Part shown: piece after piece, positions 42,153 through 48,941 of the stretch
Layout: the number at the start of each line of letters is the position of its first letter
How positions within the stretch are numbered: the first letter of the stretch is position 1
Origin: CAKZYD01 sp039814715
Lineage (GTDB): Bacteria; Pseudomonadota; Alphaproteobacteria; Sphingomonadales; CAKZYD01
Reading direction: 5' to 3'
DNA: 48,941 bases
NCBI GenBank assembly: GCA_039814715.1
Contig: JBCCAR010000024.1
Span: 1-48,941 of the forward strand
Position numbers and translations under genes: made by a program
Notes under the pieces: generated by a model
Told to the model about the DNA's origin: nothing
Seen by the model: only the letters and a program-made list of their open reading frames with translations
The model's database searches: none

Positions 42153-45100
42153 ATGATGACGCCCGTCAAACCCAAAGCTGGTTGGCGTTTCTGGATTGAC
42201 CGTGGCGGCACCTTTACAGATGTCATAGCCGTTGCGCCAGATGGCACGCTGAAAGTGCGCAAACTTCTATCAGAAAGCCCGGACCACTATAGCGATGCGG
42301 CCGCCCACGCCGTGGCTGGATTTATGGGGGACGCGGGCGCCATATCACAGGTGCGCCTCGGCACAACTGTTGCCACCAACGCTCTCTTGGAGCGCAAGGG
42401 CGCACGCACGGCTCTGCTGGTCAGCGCGGGACTGCGTGATGTGCTGGATATCGGCACGCAGCATCGGCCCGATTTGTTTGCGCTGGAAGTTATAAAGCCT
42501 GCGCCGCTGTATAGCGATGTTTTTGAAGTTCCCGAGCGTGTGGGCGTGGATGGCACCGTCATCACCGCGCTCGATGAAGACGCCGTAAAGACGGCCTGCA
42601 AGGCGGCACAAGCTGCCGGTTGCACTGCGCTCGCAATCTGCTTCCTCCACGGCCTTCGCCACCCCATGCACGAACGCAGCGCAGCAAACATTGCAGCAGA
42701 CTTTGATTTCGATGTGGTCGTCACAAGCCACGAGGCAAGCGCTCGCAACAAGCTCGTCCCGCGCGGGCAGACTGCCGTAGCCGACGCTTATCTCTCCCCC
42801 ATTCTCAAACGCTACGTGGAGCAGGTTGAAGCAAACCTCGATGCGTCGTCCCTTTATTTCATGAAATCAGACGGCGGTGTAACTGAGGCCGCCCAGTTCC
42901 GCGGCAAGGATGCTGTTCTGTCGGGGCCCGCAGGCGGCATCGTCGGCGCGGTAGAGGTCGCCCAGGCACACGGGTTTGACAAAGTCATCGCCTTTGATAT
43001 GGGCGGCACAAGTACAGACGTCGCTCATTTTGATGGCGGTTTTGACATTGCAGAAACGCCTGAGATCGCCGGCGTGCGCCTGGATGTCCCCATGCTGGAC
43101 ATTCATACTGTCGCTGCTGGCGGCGGCTCAATCATCAAGTTTGCAGATGGCCGGTTTCAGGTGGGGCCGCAATCGGCAGGTGCGCAGCCAGGGCCGTGCG
43201 CTTATGGTCTTGGCGGGCCGCTCACCATCACAGATTGTCATGTCCTGCTCGGCCGGCTGCAGCCGCAGCATTTTCCGCAGGTCTTCGGCCAGGATGGTCG
43301 CCAACCGCTAGACCGCGATAGCGTTCTCAAAAAATTTGAAACCCTCCGCGCTCAGATCGATCCAGCGATGTCCATAGAAGACATTGCGGAAGGCTTTTTA
43401 GATGTCGCTTGCGAGCAAATGGCGCGGGCCATTAAGACAATCACACGCGAGCGCGGCATAGACATTGCCGGCCATGTCCTTGTCGCTTTCGGCGGCGCTG
43501 GCGGGCAATGCGCATGCCGCGTGGCAGAAAAAATCGGCGTAAAAAATATTCTCTTACACCCATTGGCTGGGCTTTTATCTGCGCTTGGGATTGGTTTAAC
43601 TGCGCAAACACGGCGCTTTGATTTGCCGGTAGATCAGGCGCTTGAAAGCATACAAGTCGCAGCGGTTAAGCAGTCGCTGAGCGAGCAGGCTGAGGCCGCT
43701 TTACAAGGCGGCAAGCCTACCATGACAGCGGCACTGCGCGCAGCGGGATCGGACATGGCGCTCACAGTGCCGCTGACGGCCATCGACGACATGCGCGCAG
43801 CTTTCCATGCGCTTCACACGGTGCGTTACGGCTTCGCGCCGGCGGCGCAGCTGCATGTTGATGCGATCAGTTGCACAGTACAGCGCAGCGTTGATCGCCT
43901 AACGGACTTTCAATTTAAGACCGCTCAAACAGTGGCCGACCCCATTGAGGTCTCCGCGCATTTTGGCGAAAGCCGCCACGCTGTCTTGCAAGCAGCAGCG
44001 ACCATCACCCAGCAAGATGGCCCAGCCATACTCCTCTCCGATGGCGCAACAACCATTGTCGAGCCGCAATGGCGCGCGAAGCGTTTGTCTGATGACACGC
44101 TCCTTTTAACGCACCACGATACCGGGCAAAGCAAGAGCGCTGACCCAGCCAGCAAAGCCATTGAGCTAGAGCTTTACCACCACCGCTTCATGGCCATTGC
44201 TGAACAAATGGGCGCCGTGCTGGAACGCACGGCCCATTCGGTCAACATTAAAGAGCGGCTGGATTTCTCATGCGCCGTGTTTGATGCCGCCGGGAATTTA
44301 GTCGCCAATGCGCCGCACATGCCTGTGCACTTGGGCTCCATGGGCGAAACCGTCAAAGCCTTGATTGCGAAAATCGCTGTCTTTGAACACGGCACCGCTT
44401 TTGCGCACAATGACCCCTATGATGGCGGCACGCATTTGCCCGATGTGACCGTTGTGATGCCGGTCTTCCATGGAAGCGATCAAGCCCCCTGCGCCTTCGT
44501 TGCCAGCCGCGGCCACCATGCTGATATTGGCGGCATAACACCCGGTTCCATGCCAGCCAATTCTATACACATCGAAGAAGAAGGGTGCCTTTTGTCGGCT
44601 GCAGAGATCTTGCGCGGGCAAGTGCTTCAACGTGAAGCCATTGACGCATGTCTGAGCCAAGGGGCACATCCCGCGCGCGCACCCGAAACAAATATCGCCG
44701 ACCTGAAAGCACAGGTGGCTGCGTGCCAAACAGGCGCGGCGGCGTTGCTAATGCTCATCGAAGAGCAAGGCCTAGCAGCAGTCGAACGCAACATGGCGCA
44801 CATTCAAGAGAACGCCGCTCAGGTCGTTCGCCGCGTCATACGAAGCCTGAAGCCGGGCTCCTATCACCATGATATCGCTGGAATTGGCAGCATTCGTGTT
44901 TCAATCAAGCCCGATGCAGACACAGGCAGGGCAACCATCGATTTTACCGGCAGTAGCAAACAAGGGCCGCATAACTTCAACGCACCGCTCGCGGTAACGA
45001 AAGCAGCAGTGCTCTATGTTCTGCGTTGTTTGGTAGATGACCCCATCCCGCTCAATGCAGGGTGCCTAGAGCCCATTGATTTGATTGTGCCTGAACGCAG

Positions 45101-45674
45101 CTTGATAAACCCCGCCCCGCCAGCCGCGGTTGTCGCTGGCAATGTCGAAACCAGCCAAGCCATCGTCAATGCTTTATTTCTTGCCCTAAATACACGCGCC
45201 GCCAGCCAAGGCACCATGAACAACGTCATTTTTGGCAATGAGAACGCGCAATATTATGAAACCCTCGGCGGGGGAACAGGCGCCGGACCGGGCTTTCACG
45301 GCGCCAGCGCACTTCATAGCGACATGACAAACTCCCGCCTCACAGACCCGGAAGTGATCGAAAAGCGCTTGCCGGTGCGGCTTATACGTATGCAGCAACG
45401 CGAAGGAAGCGGTGGCAAGGGGCAATATAGGGGCGGCAATGGTTTAATAAGGGGTTTTGAATTCCTTGATCAGATGGAAGTCTCTCTACTCACCAGCAAC
45501 CGTACACAAGCGCCGGAAGGCCTCATGGGCGGTGAAAATGGACACCCCGGCATCAACCGATTCATCCGTAATGGCAAGGCTTCGACCCTAAGCGCCCGCG
45601 ATACTGTTAACGCCCAGCCAGGGGATATTCTTGAAATTTACACCCCTGGCGGCGGGGGATATGGTAAGGCTTAG
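42153..45674 (+). CDS. Fused hydantoinase A/B family 5-oxoprolinase
   Basis: A 1173-aa protein joining HyuA (about 1-660) and HyuB (about 670-1173), the layout of ATP-dependent 5-oxoprolinase, which opens 5-oxoproline to glutamate. HyuA motifs: FWIDRGGTFTDVI (13-25), LGTTVATNALLERKGA, SGPAGGIVGAVEVA and AFDMGGTSTDVAHFDGGF. HyuB motifs: MGAVLERTAHSVNIKERLDF, NAPHMPVHLGSMGETVK, FAHNDPYDGGTHLPDVT, RGHHADIGGITPGSMP and NVETSQAIVN. The C-terminal GGGGYG is typical. Length matches full-size oxoprolinase. Two adjacent ATG codons start it. A related hydantoinase or acetone-carboxylase-like activity cannot be excluded. Confidence 0.93.
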   Translation: MMTPVKPKAGWRFWIDRGGTFTDVIAVAPDGTLKVRKLLSESPDHYSDAAAHAVAGFMGDAGAISQVRLGTTVATNALLERKGARTALLVSAGLRDVLDIGTQHRPDLFALEVIKPAPLYSDVFEVPERVGVDGTVITALDEDAVKTACKAAQAAGCTALAICFLHGLRHPMHERSAANIAADFDFDVVVTSHEASARNKLVPRGQTAVADAYLSPILKRYVEQVEANLDASSLYFMKSDGGVTEAAQFRGKDAVLSGPAGGIVGAVEVAQAHGFDKVIAFDMGGTSTDVAHFDGGFDIAETPEIAGVRLDVPMLDIHTVAAGGGSIIKFADGRFQVGPQSAGAQPGPCAYGLGGPLTITDCHVLLGRLQPQHFPQVFGQDGRQPLDRDSVLKKFETLRAQIDPAMSIEDIAEGFLDVACEQMARAIKTITRERGIDIAGHVLVAFGGAGGQCACRVAEKIGVKNILLHPLAGLLSALGIGLTAQTRRFDLPVDQALESIQVAAVKQSLSEQAEAALQGGKPTMTAALRAAGSDMALTVPLTAIDDMRAAFHALHTVRYGFAPAAQLHVDAISCTVQRSVDRLTDFQFKTAQTVADPIEVSAHFGESRHAVLQAAATITQQDGPAILLSDGATTIVEPQWRAKRLSDDTLLLTHHDTGQSKSADPASKAIELELYHHRFMAIAEQMGAVLERTAHSVNIKERLDFSCAVFDAAGNLVANAPHMPVHLGSMGETVKALIAKIAVFEHGTAFAHNDPYDGGTHLPDVTVVMPVFHGSDQAPCAFVASRGHHADIGGITPGSMPANSIHIEEEGCLLSAAEILRGQVLQREAIDACLSQGAHPARAPETNIADLKAQVAACQTGAAALLMLIEEQGLAAVERNMAHIQENAAQVVRRVIRSLKPGSYHHDIAGIGSIRVSIKPDADTGRATIDFTGSSKQGPHNFNAPLAVTKAAVLYVLRCLVDDPIPLNAGCLEPIDLIVPERSLINPAPPAAVVAGNVETSQAIVNALFLALNTRAASQGTMNNVIFGNENAQYYETLGGGTGAGPGFHGASALHSDMTNSRLTDPEVIEKRLPVRLIRMQQREGSGGKGQYRGGNGLIRGFEFLDQMEVSLLTSNRTQAPEGLMGGENGHPGINRFIRNGKASTLSARDTVNAQPGDILEIYTPGGGGYGKA

Positions 45675-45888
45675 GCGCGCAGAAAAACGATGCTTGGCTC
45701 CCATTCGGCGGCGGGTCTATATCTGTCTCGGCGATCACTTCGCCTATATGCAATCAGAATTGCTGATTGCCCACATATTGCGCGTCCACGAGATCGCGCT
45801 TCCTAAAGGCCAGGAAACCCAGTGGATCCGCTGGGCCAACTTTAAACCCAAAGACCGTCTGCCGCCTTGGCTCAAGCCCTTCACTTGA
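45661..45888 (+). CDS. Small hypothetical protein
   Basis: A 75-aa ORF that starts at an ATG inside the oxoprolinase C-terminus (14-bp overlap; GGGGG lies three to seven bases upstream). The first 25 residues are basic (VRLRRAEKRCLAPIRRRVY). The rest is soluble-looking, with QTQWIRWANFKPKDRLPP-type aromatic and basic residues (TQWIRWANFKPKDRLPPW). The family is not recognised. A shorter form could start at 45748. It ends four bases before the T-tract of the receptor terminator. It may be a real downstream gene or chance. Confidence 0.35.
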   Translation: MVRLRRAEKRCLAPIRRRVYICLGDHFAYMQSELLIAHILRVHEIALPKGQETQWIRWANFKPKDRLPPWLKPFT

Positions 45889-45892
45889 CAAC

Positions 45893-45917
45893 AAAAAAAG
45901 CCTGACCAAGGCCAGGC
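45893..45917 (-). terminator. Intrinsic terminator of the TonB-dependent receptor gene
   Basis: On the minus strand, GCCTGG and TCAGGC (complement of 45900-45917) form a 6-bp stem with loop CCTTGG, followed by seven T. It lies 28 bases after the receptor stop. Confidence 0.85.
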
Positions 45918-45945
45918 CTATGTTGTGCTACGACCTTTCTAACGA

Positions 45946-48534
45946 TCAGTATTTAAAGATCACCCGGCCACCCCATTGGCTGCCGGGGCGCTGCACGCCG
46001 AAGAACGCCCGCCGGAAATCTTCTTGACCATCAACATAACGCGTTACGCTGACGGGAGAGTCTTCATTTGTAATGTTTCGTCCGAATATCTGAACTTCCC
46101 AGAAGTCGCCTTGAATTCCGGCATTGAGATTAACCAGAGTGAATTCGCCAAAAGATGCTTCATTATGAACCTGAACGAATTGTGAGCTTTGATAAGAGAC
46201 ATTCGCGCCGATAAAGAAACCAATGTCGTCGGTGATGTTGCCCCGATATGTCACATCGCCAAACAGCTGCCATCGCGCTTGGCGCGGAATACGTTTACCG
46301 GTGATGTCGCCAAACAAAGACGTACAAATTTCCTCGCCTTCATCAAAAATTCCGTTTTCATTATCGTCGTCAAAGTCGTTGGGGAATTGATCCCCTGTCG
46401 AACAGTTGACTGACATATCGTCTAGAACATCGTTAAGGACGCCCTGGTTCTCATCAAAGCCAGAGGTAAACGTACTATCTACCCAGGTGCCATTGAAGGT
46501 GAACGTTACGCCTTCCAGTGCAGCTGGGGCAAAGATTGTCTCAACTTCAATCCCATAGATGTCAGCATTACCTGCATTCGTTGTCGCTGACGTTGTACCA
46601 TTGCCAGCTGCCACTGTTTGCGTCAACTGGTAGCCAGACACCGTATTAAAGAAAGCGGCGGCGTTAAAACGAAGTTGCCCTTCAAGAAAAGTGTTCTTTG
46701 TGCCAAGTTCAAAAGCCCAGACTTCTTCTTCGTCAAAGAAAGCAGCGCTAGGGCCATCGGCGCCAGCGACATCTCCTTGGCTCAGTTGGATAGCCGTCGC
46801 ACCGTTAATACCGCCCGGTTTTACGCCTTTAGCGATGTTAGCGTAAAACAGATTGTCAGGCGTTGCCTGGAAGTTAGCGGTAAAACGCGGCGTGAAAGAC
46901 TTAAACGTCTGTGAAAAGTCGACAGTATCGGTCGGTTCTTGACCTAAATTTTGGATTATCCGACGCGCCCGGATTCTGTCTTCAGCATAACGCAATTCTA
47001 CCGATGCCGAAAAGCGATCGGTAAAGTCATAGCTGATCTGGCCAAACAACGCGATATTACGAATATCTTCCTCATCGCGATTGCGCGCAACAATTAGCTG
47101 CGAAGGATTATCAAGATTAAAAGACAACTCTTCAGGCGACGAGTCCTCCGGGTTAAAATTCAATGGAATACTAGGGTCATAGAATCCAGGAAATGGGCCA
47201 CGACTTATAGTCTTGCCAATGATATCATTGACACCGACTAAAAAGTTGGAGTCAGCTTGCGCCTGAGCAGTCGTTGGGACATTGCGGATCCCTTGGTTGG
47301 CTTGATCAATATCCAGATAGAACCCCCCGACGAGCCATTGAAGTGGGCCATCACCTTTCGAGGCTAGACGAATTTCGTTGGAGAACTCTTGTTGTTCAGA
47401 TTCTTGCTCGAAAGAGAAGTCTGCAATGCCACCATAAGCAACACCTATCCTAAAGGGCGGCGCAAACGGTGGGGGTGAAGGAAAGCCTGCGAAGAAAACT
47501 GGCTCAAACGAGAAGGGCCCATGGTCAGAATCTGACCTGAATGTCTCATCATTTTCGTTAAATCCAACAATGTGCGTAAAGGTCGCGAAATCAAAGTCAA
47601 ATTCAGACTTCAAACTCGCATTCAGACGATCACGCGAAAAACCTGGACGGGTCGCAAACTGACGCGAGTAATCTAAATTCGACGGCTCAGCGTCGATAGT
47701 CCCACAAAAATAGCGACCATTTCCGTTGTAAAGAGCACCGGTATCCGTGAAGCAGTTGTTGTCGTCCGCACGTTGCAAGAATGATGGAATAGGACCGTCG
47801 CGATCCTCACCATAAGCAACACGAAGTTCAAAACGCGCGCTTTCGCTTGGATCAAAGAACAAGCCGCCGGAGAAATTAGTGGACTGCTCGTCTCCAAGGT
47901 CATCACCATCGAATTGATTGGTAAAGGTGCCATCACGCTCGTAATAGCGTGCTGAAACGATAAAACCCAAATTATCAGTAATGGGGCCTGAGACATAGCC
48001 CGTGAACTGCAGATCTCCAAACTCGGCCGCTTCTGCAAGCAAACGCCCACTAAATTCCTCTCCAGGCTTGCGCGTAATGACGTTGATGGCCCCAGAATAC
48101 GTGTTGCGGCCATACAAGGCGGATTGCGGGCCTTTAACAACCTCGATGCGATCAACTTCTTGAACGTTAATGTTGCTAATCGAGTTCGAAGTGTAGACAC
48201 CATCAACGAAGAAGGCGACGCCGCTTTCGCCCAAGATACTGGCTTGGCCACGGATGGTGGGACGATCGCCCTGGCGGCCAAAATCGTTCTCAAAGGAAAT
48301 GCCTGAAATCGTTTTGGCGATATCAGCCACATCGCGGACTGCGAGCTGATTGATACTCTCGGCTGTCAAGGCTCCCACTGAGATCGGCGCGGTTTGTAGC
48401 GTTTCAGCCTTCTTACGCGCGGTGATGAGAATGTCTTCAATCAAGCCACTTGACTCATCCTGCGCTGCAGCGCCCGTCATCATCAAAGCTGCGGCAAGTG
48501 CCGATAAGCTGGTCGTGCGCATCAAATGTGGCAT
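45946..48534 (-). CDS. TonB-dependent outer membrane receptor
   Basis: An 862-aa outer-membrane transporter driven by TonB. Residues 1-24 are a signal peptide (ending GAAA/QDESS). A TonB box EDILITARKK (33-42) and plug domain (about 45-165; RPTIRGQ, VDGVYTSNS, VEVVKGPQSALYGRNTYSG in part) lead into a 22-strand barrel that ends in the aromatic signature VIFKY. Extracellular loops hold two Cys pairs, Cys261/Cys277 and Cys711/Cys737. The second pair brackets DDNENGIFDEGEE (723-735), which has the EF-hand spacing D-x-N-x-N-G-x-F-D-x-x-E and may bind Ca2+. AGGGGGA precedes the ATG. The substrate is unknown; the GH13-like start of the divergent ORF hints at a maltodextrin-type sugar. Confidence 0.95.
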   Translation of the reverse strand: MPHLMRTTSLSALAAALMMTGAAAQDESSGLIEDILITARKKAETLQTAPISVGALTAESINQLAVRDVADIAKTISGISFENDFGRQGDRPTIRGQASILGESGVAFFVDGVYTSNSISNINVQEVDRIEVVKGPQSALYGRNTYSGAINVITRKPGEEFSGRLLAEAAEFGDLQFTGYVSGPITDNLGFIVSARYYERDGTFTNQFDGDDLGDEQSTNFSGGLFFDPSESARFELRVAYGEDRDGPIPSFLQRADDNNCFTDTGALYNGNGRYFCGTIDAEPSNLDYSRQFATRPGFSRDRLNASLKSEFDFDFATFTHIVGFNENDETFRSDSDHGPFSFEPVFFAGFPSPPPFAPPFRIGVAYGGIADFSFEQESEQQEFSNEIRLASKGDGPLQWLVGGFYLDIDQANQGIRNVPTTAQAQADSNFLVGVNDIIGKTISRGPFPGFYDPSIPLNFNPEDSSPEELSFNLDNPSQLIVARNRDEEDIRNIALFGQISYDFTDRFSASVELRYAEDRIRARRIIQNLGQEPTDTVDFSQTFKSFTPRFTANFQATPDNLFYANIAKGVKPGGINGATAIQLSQGDVAGADGPSAAFFDEEEVWAFELGTKNTFLEGQLRFNAAAFFNTVSGYQLTQTVAAGNGTTSATTNAGNADIYGIEVETIFAPAALEGVTFTFNGTWVDSTFTSGFDENQGVLNDVLDDMSVNCSTGDQFPNDFDDDNENGIFDEGEEICTSLFGDITGKRIPRQARWQLFGDVTYRGNITDDIGFFIGANVSYQSSQFVQVHNEASFGEFTLVNLNAGIQGDFWEVQIFGRNITNEDSPVSVTRYVDGQEDFRRAFFGVQRPGSQWGGRVIFKY

Positions 48535-48616
48535 GGTGTTCCCCCTGTTAGACTGTTTTTCCTCAACCCCCTACCGGCGAGGTATTTGTCTTATTAGTTG
48601 AACCTTTCCAAAAAAA

Positions 48617-48649
48617 TTTGTCCAGACCAATTTTCAAAAATGATGTCAA
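48617..48649 (-). promoter_or_regulatory. Candidate promoter and operator of the TonB-dependent receptor gene
   Basis: On the minus strand TTGACA (48649-48644) is a good -35. About 14 bases later comes TTGGTC-TG-GACAAA (48630-48617), an imperfect palindrome with the TGGTCT..GACC look of GntR/HutC-type operators. No strong -10 was found. Tentative. Confidence 0.3.
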
Positions 48650-48712
48650 AACGAATACACACTGAGCACAGATGTTGCCATTTTCACACGATTATGGAGG
48701 ATGGGGTCTTGG

Positions 48713-48749
48713 CAACGCGGCGTTGACCTTTTTGCGCCATATATGGCGC
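48713..48749. promoter_or_regulatory. Two palindromes between the receptor and the cut-off ORF
   Basis: CAACGC-G-GCGTTG (48713-48725), within TGGCAACGCGGCGTTGACC, resembles a LacI-family operator; its right end overlaps TTGACC, a -35-like element. GCGCCATATATGGCGC (48734-48749) is a perfect 16-bp palindrome. Both lie 30-66 bases before the plus-strand ATG. They are probably regulator binding sites; the regulator is not in the window. Confidence 0.45.
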
Positions 48750-48778
48750 TCTAACGCAAAAGATGGACTTGGGGTTTG

Positions 48779-48941
48779 ATGACAGACTGGTGGCGCGGCG
48801 CGACGATCTATCAGATTTCCATGGCAGAAGCCTGGTCTGCCGAAGGGGTCAACGCCAACGCGATTGCACCCGGTTTTTTCCCAACTGAGCTTACCGCACC
48901 TGTTTTTGCAAATAGCGCACTTTCCAGCACCCATGCAGAAC
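48779..48941 (+). CDS. Chimeric partial ORF: GH13 alpha-glucosidase start joined to SDR C-terminal part
   Basis: This frame is open to the window end. It starts MTDWWRGATIYQI, the classic N-terminus of GH13 alpha-glucosidases (normally continuing YPRSFxDSNGDG). After about 13 residues it reads SMAEAWSAEGVNANAIAPG and then FFPTELTAPVFA, which is the NAIAPG region of a short-chain dehydrogenase of the gluconate-5-dehydrogenase type. The join is near 48817-48822 and in frame. GGGG lies seven bases upstream of the ATG. A natural protein of this form is unlikely: an SDR without its Rossmann N-terminal half cannot bind NAD(P). It is therefore a recombination remnant or a misassembled contig end. 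Confidence 0.6.
   Translation, partial: MTDWWRGATIYQISMAEAWSAEGVNANAIAPGFFPTELTAPVFANSALSSTHAE

Noticed and set aside
48692..48934. An 80-codon minus-strand frame at the right end
   Set aside because: It covers the palindromic promoter region and the complement of the GH13/SDR ORF, and has no recognisable domain.

Overview
The window is about 49 kb of chromosomal DNA from an alphaproteobacterium, most likely of the Caulobacterales/Hyphomonadales type. The evidence is a complete division and cell-wall (dcw) cluster followed by bamD and recN, rnpB next to mraZ, a large TonB-dependent receptor, candidate CtrA and GANTC (CcrM) sites near division promoters, a PEP-CTERM protein and moderately high GC. 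No phage, insertion sequence, CRISPR array or tRNA was found. Both ends are cut inside genes.

Region by region. (1) 1-3.7 kb, minus strand: thiC (C-terminus missing) with a TPP riboswitch leader, a spondin-like PEP-CTERM exported protein, and a sulfotransferase. (2) 3.9-6.5 kb, plus strand: a secreted S9 prolyl-oligopeptidase-type peptidase, then a 60-aa ORF followed by a stem-loop with a CCUCC-rich loop and a strong terminator. This last unit looks like a small-protein/sRNA gene and is the best candidate here for something undescribed. (3) 6.4-14.1 kb, minus strand: prmA, uvrD, a methyltransferase, an aldehyde dehydrogenase and a CBS-domain ClC protein. (4) 14.2-17.7 kb, plus strand: a large AsmA-family protein, convergent with recN. 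(5) 17.7-38.5 kb, minus strand: mraZ-rsmH-ftsL-ftsI-murE-murF-mraY-murD-ftsW-murG-murC-murB-ddl-ftsQ-ftsA-ftsZ, then bamD-recN. Most dcw genes overlap by 4 nt, which suggests one translationally coupled unit making peptidoglycan precursors and the divisome. A terminator follows ftsZ. lpxC, often found near this position in relatives, is absent.

(6) 38.5-42.1 kb: a non-coding regulatory stretch, rnpB (minus), a small lipoprotein (plus), and a minus-strand operon of a TerB/J-domain protein, an EamA transporter and an AmpD/AmiD-type amidase. (7) 42.1-45.9 kb, plus strand: a fused 5-oxoprolinase/hydantoinase A-B protein and a small hypothetical ORF. (8) 45.9-48.9 kb: a TonB-dependent receptor (minus) with its own terminator, divergent from a cut-off plus-strand ORF. 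That ORF begins like a GH13 alpha-glucosidase and continues in frame as the C-terminal part of a short-chain dehydrogenase, so it is either a recombination chimera or a contig-end misassembly. The palindromes between receptor and ORF would suit a sugar-responsive regulator.

All functional calls come from reading the sequence and recognising motifs; no database search was run.
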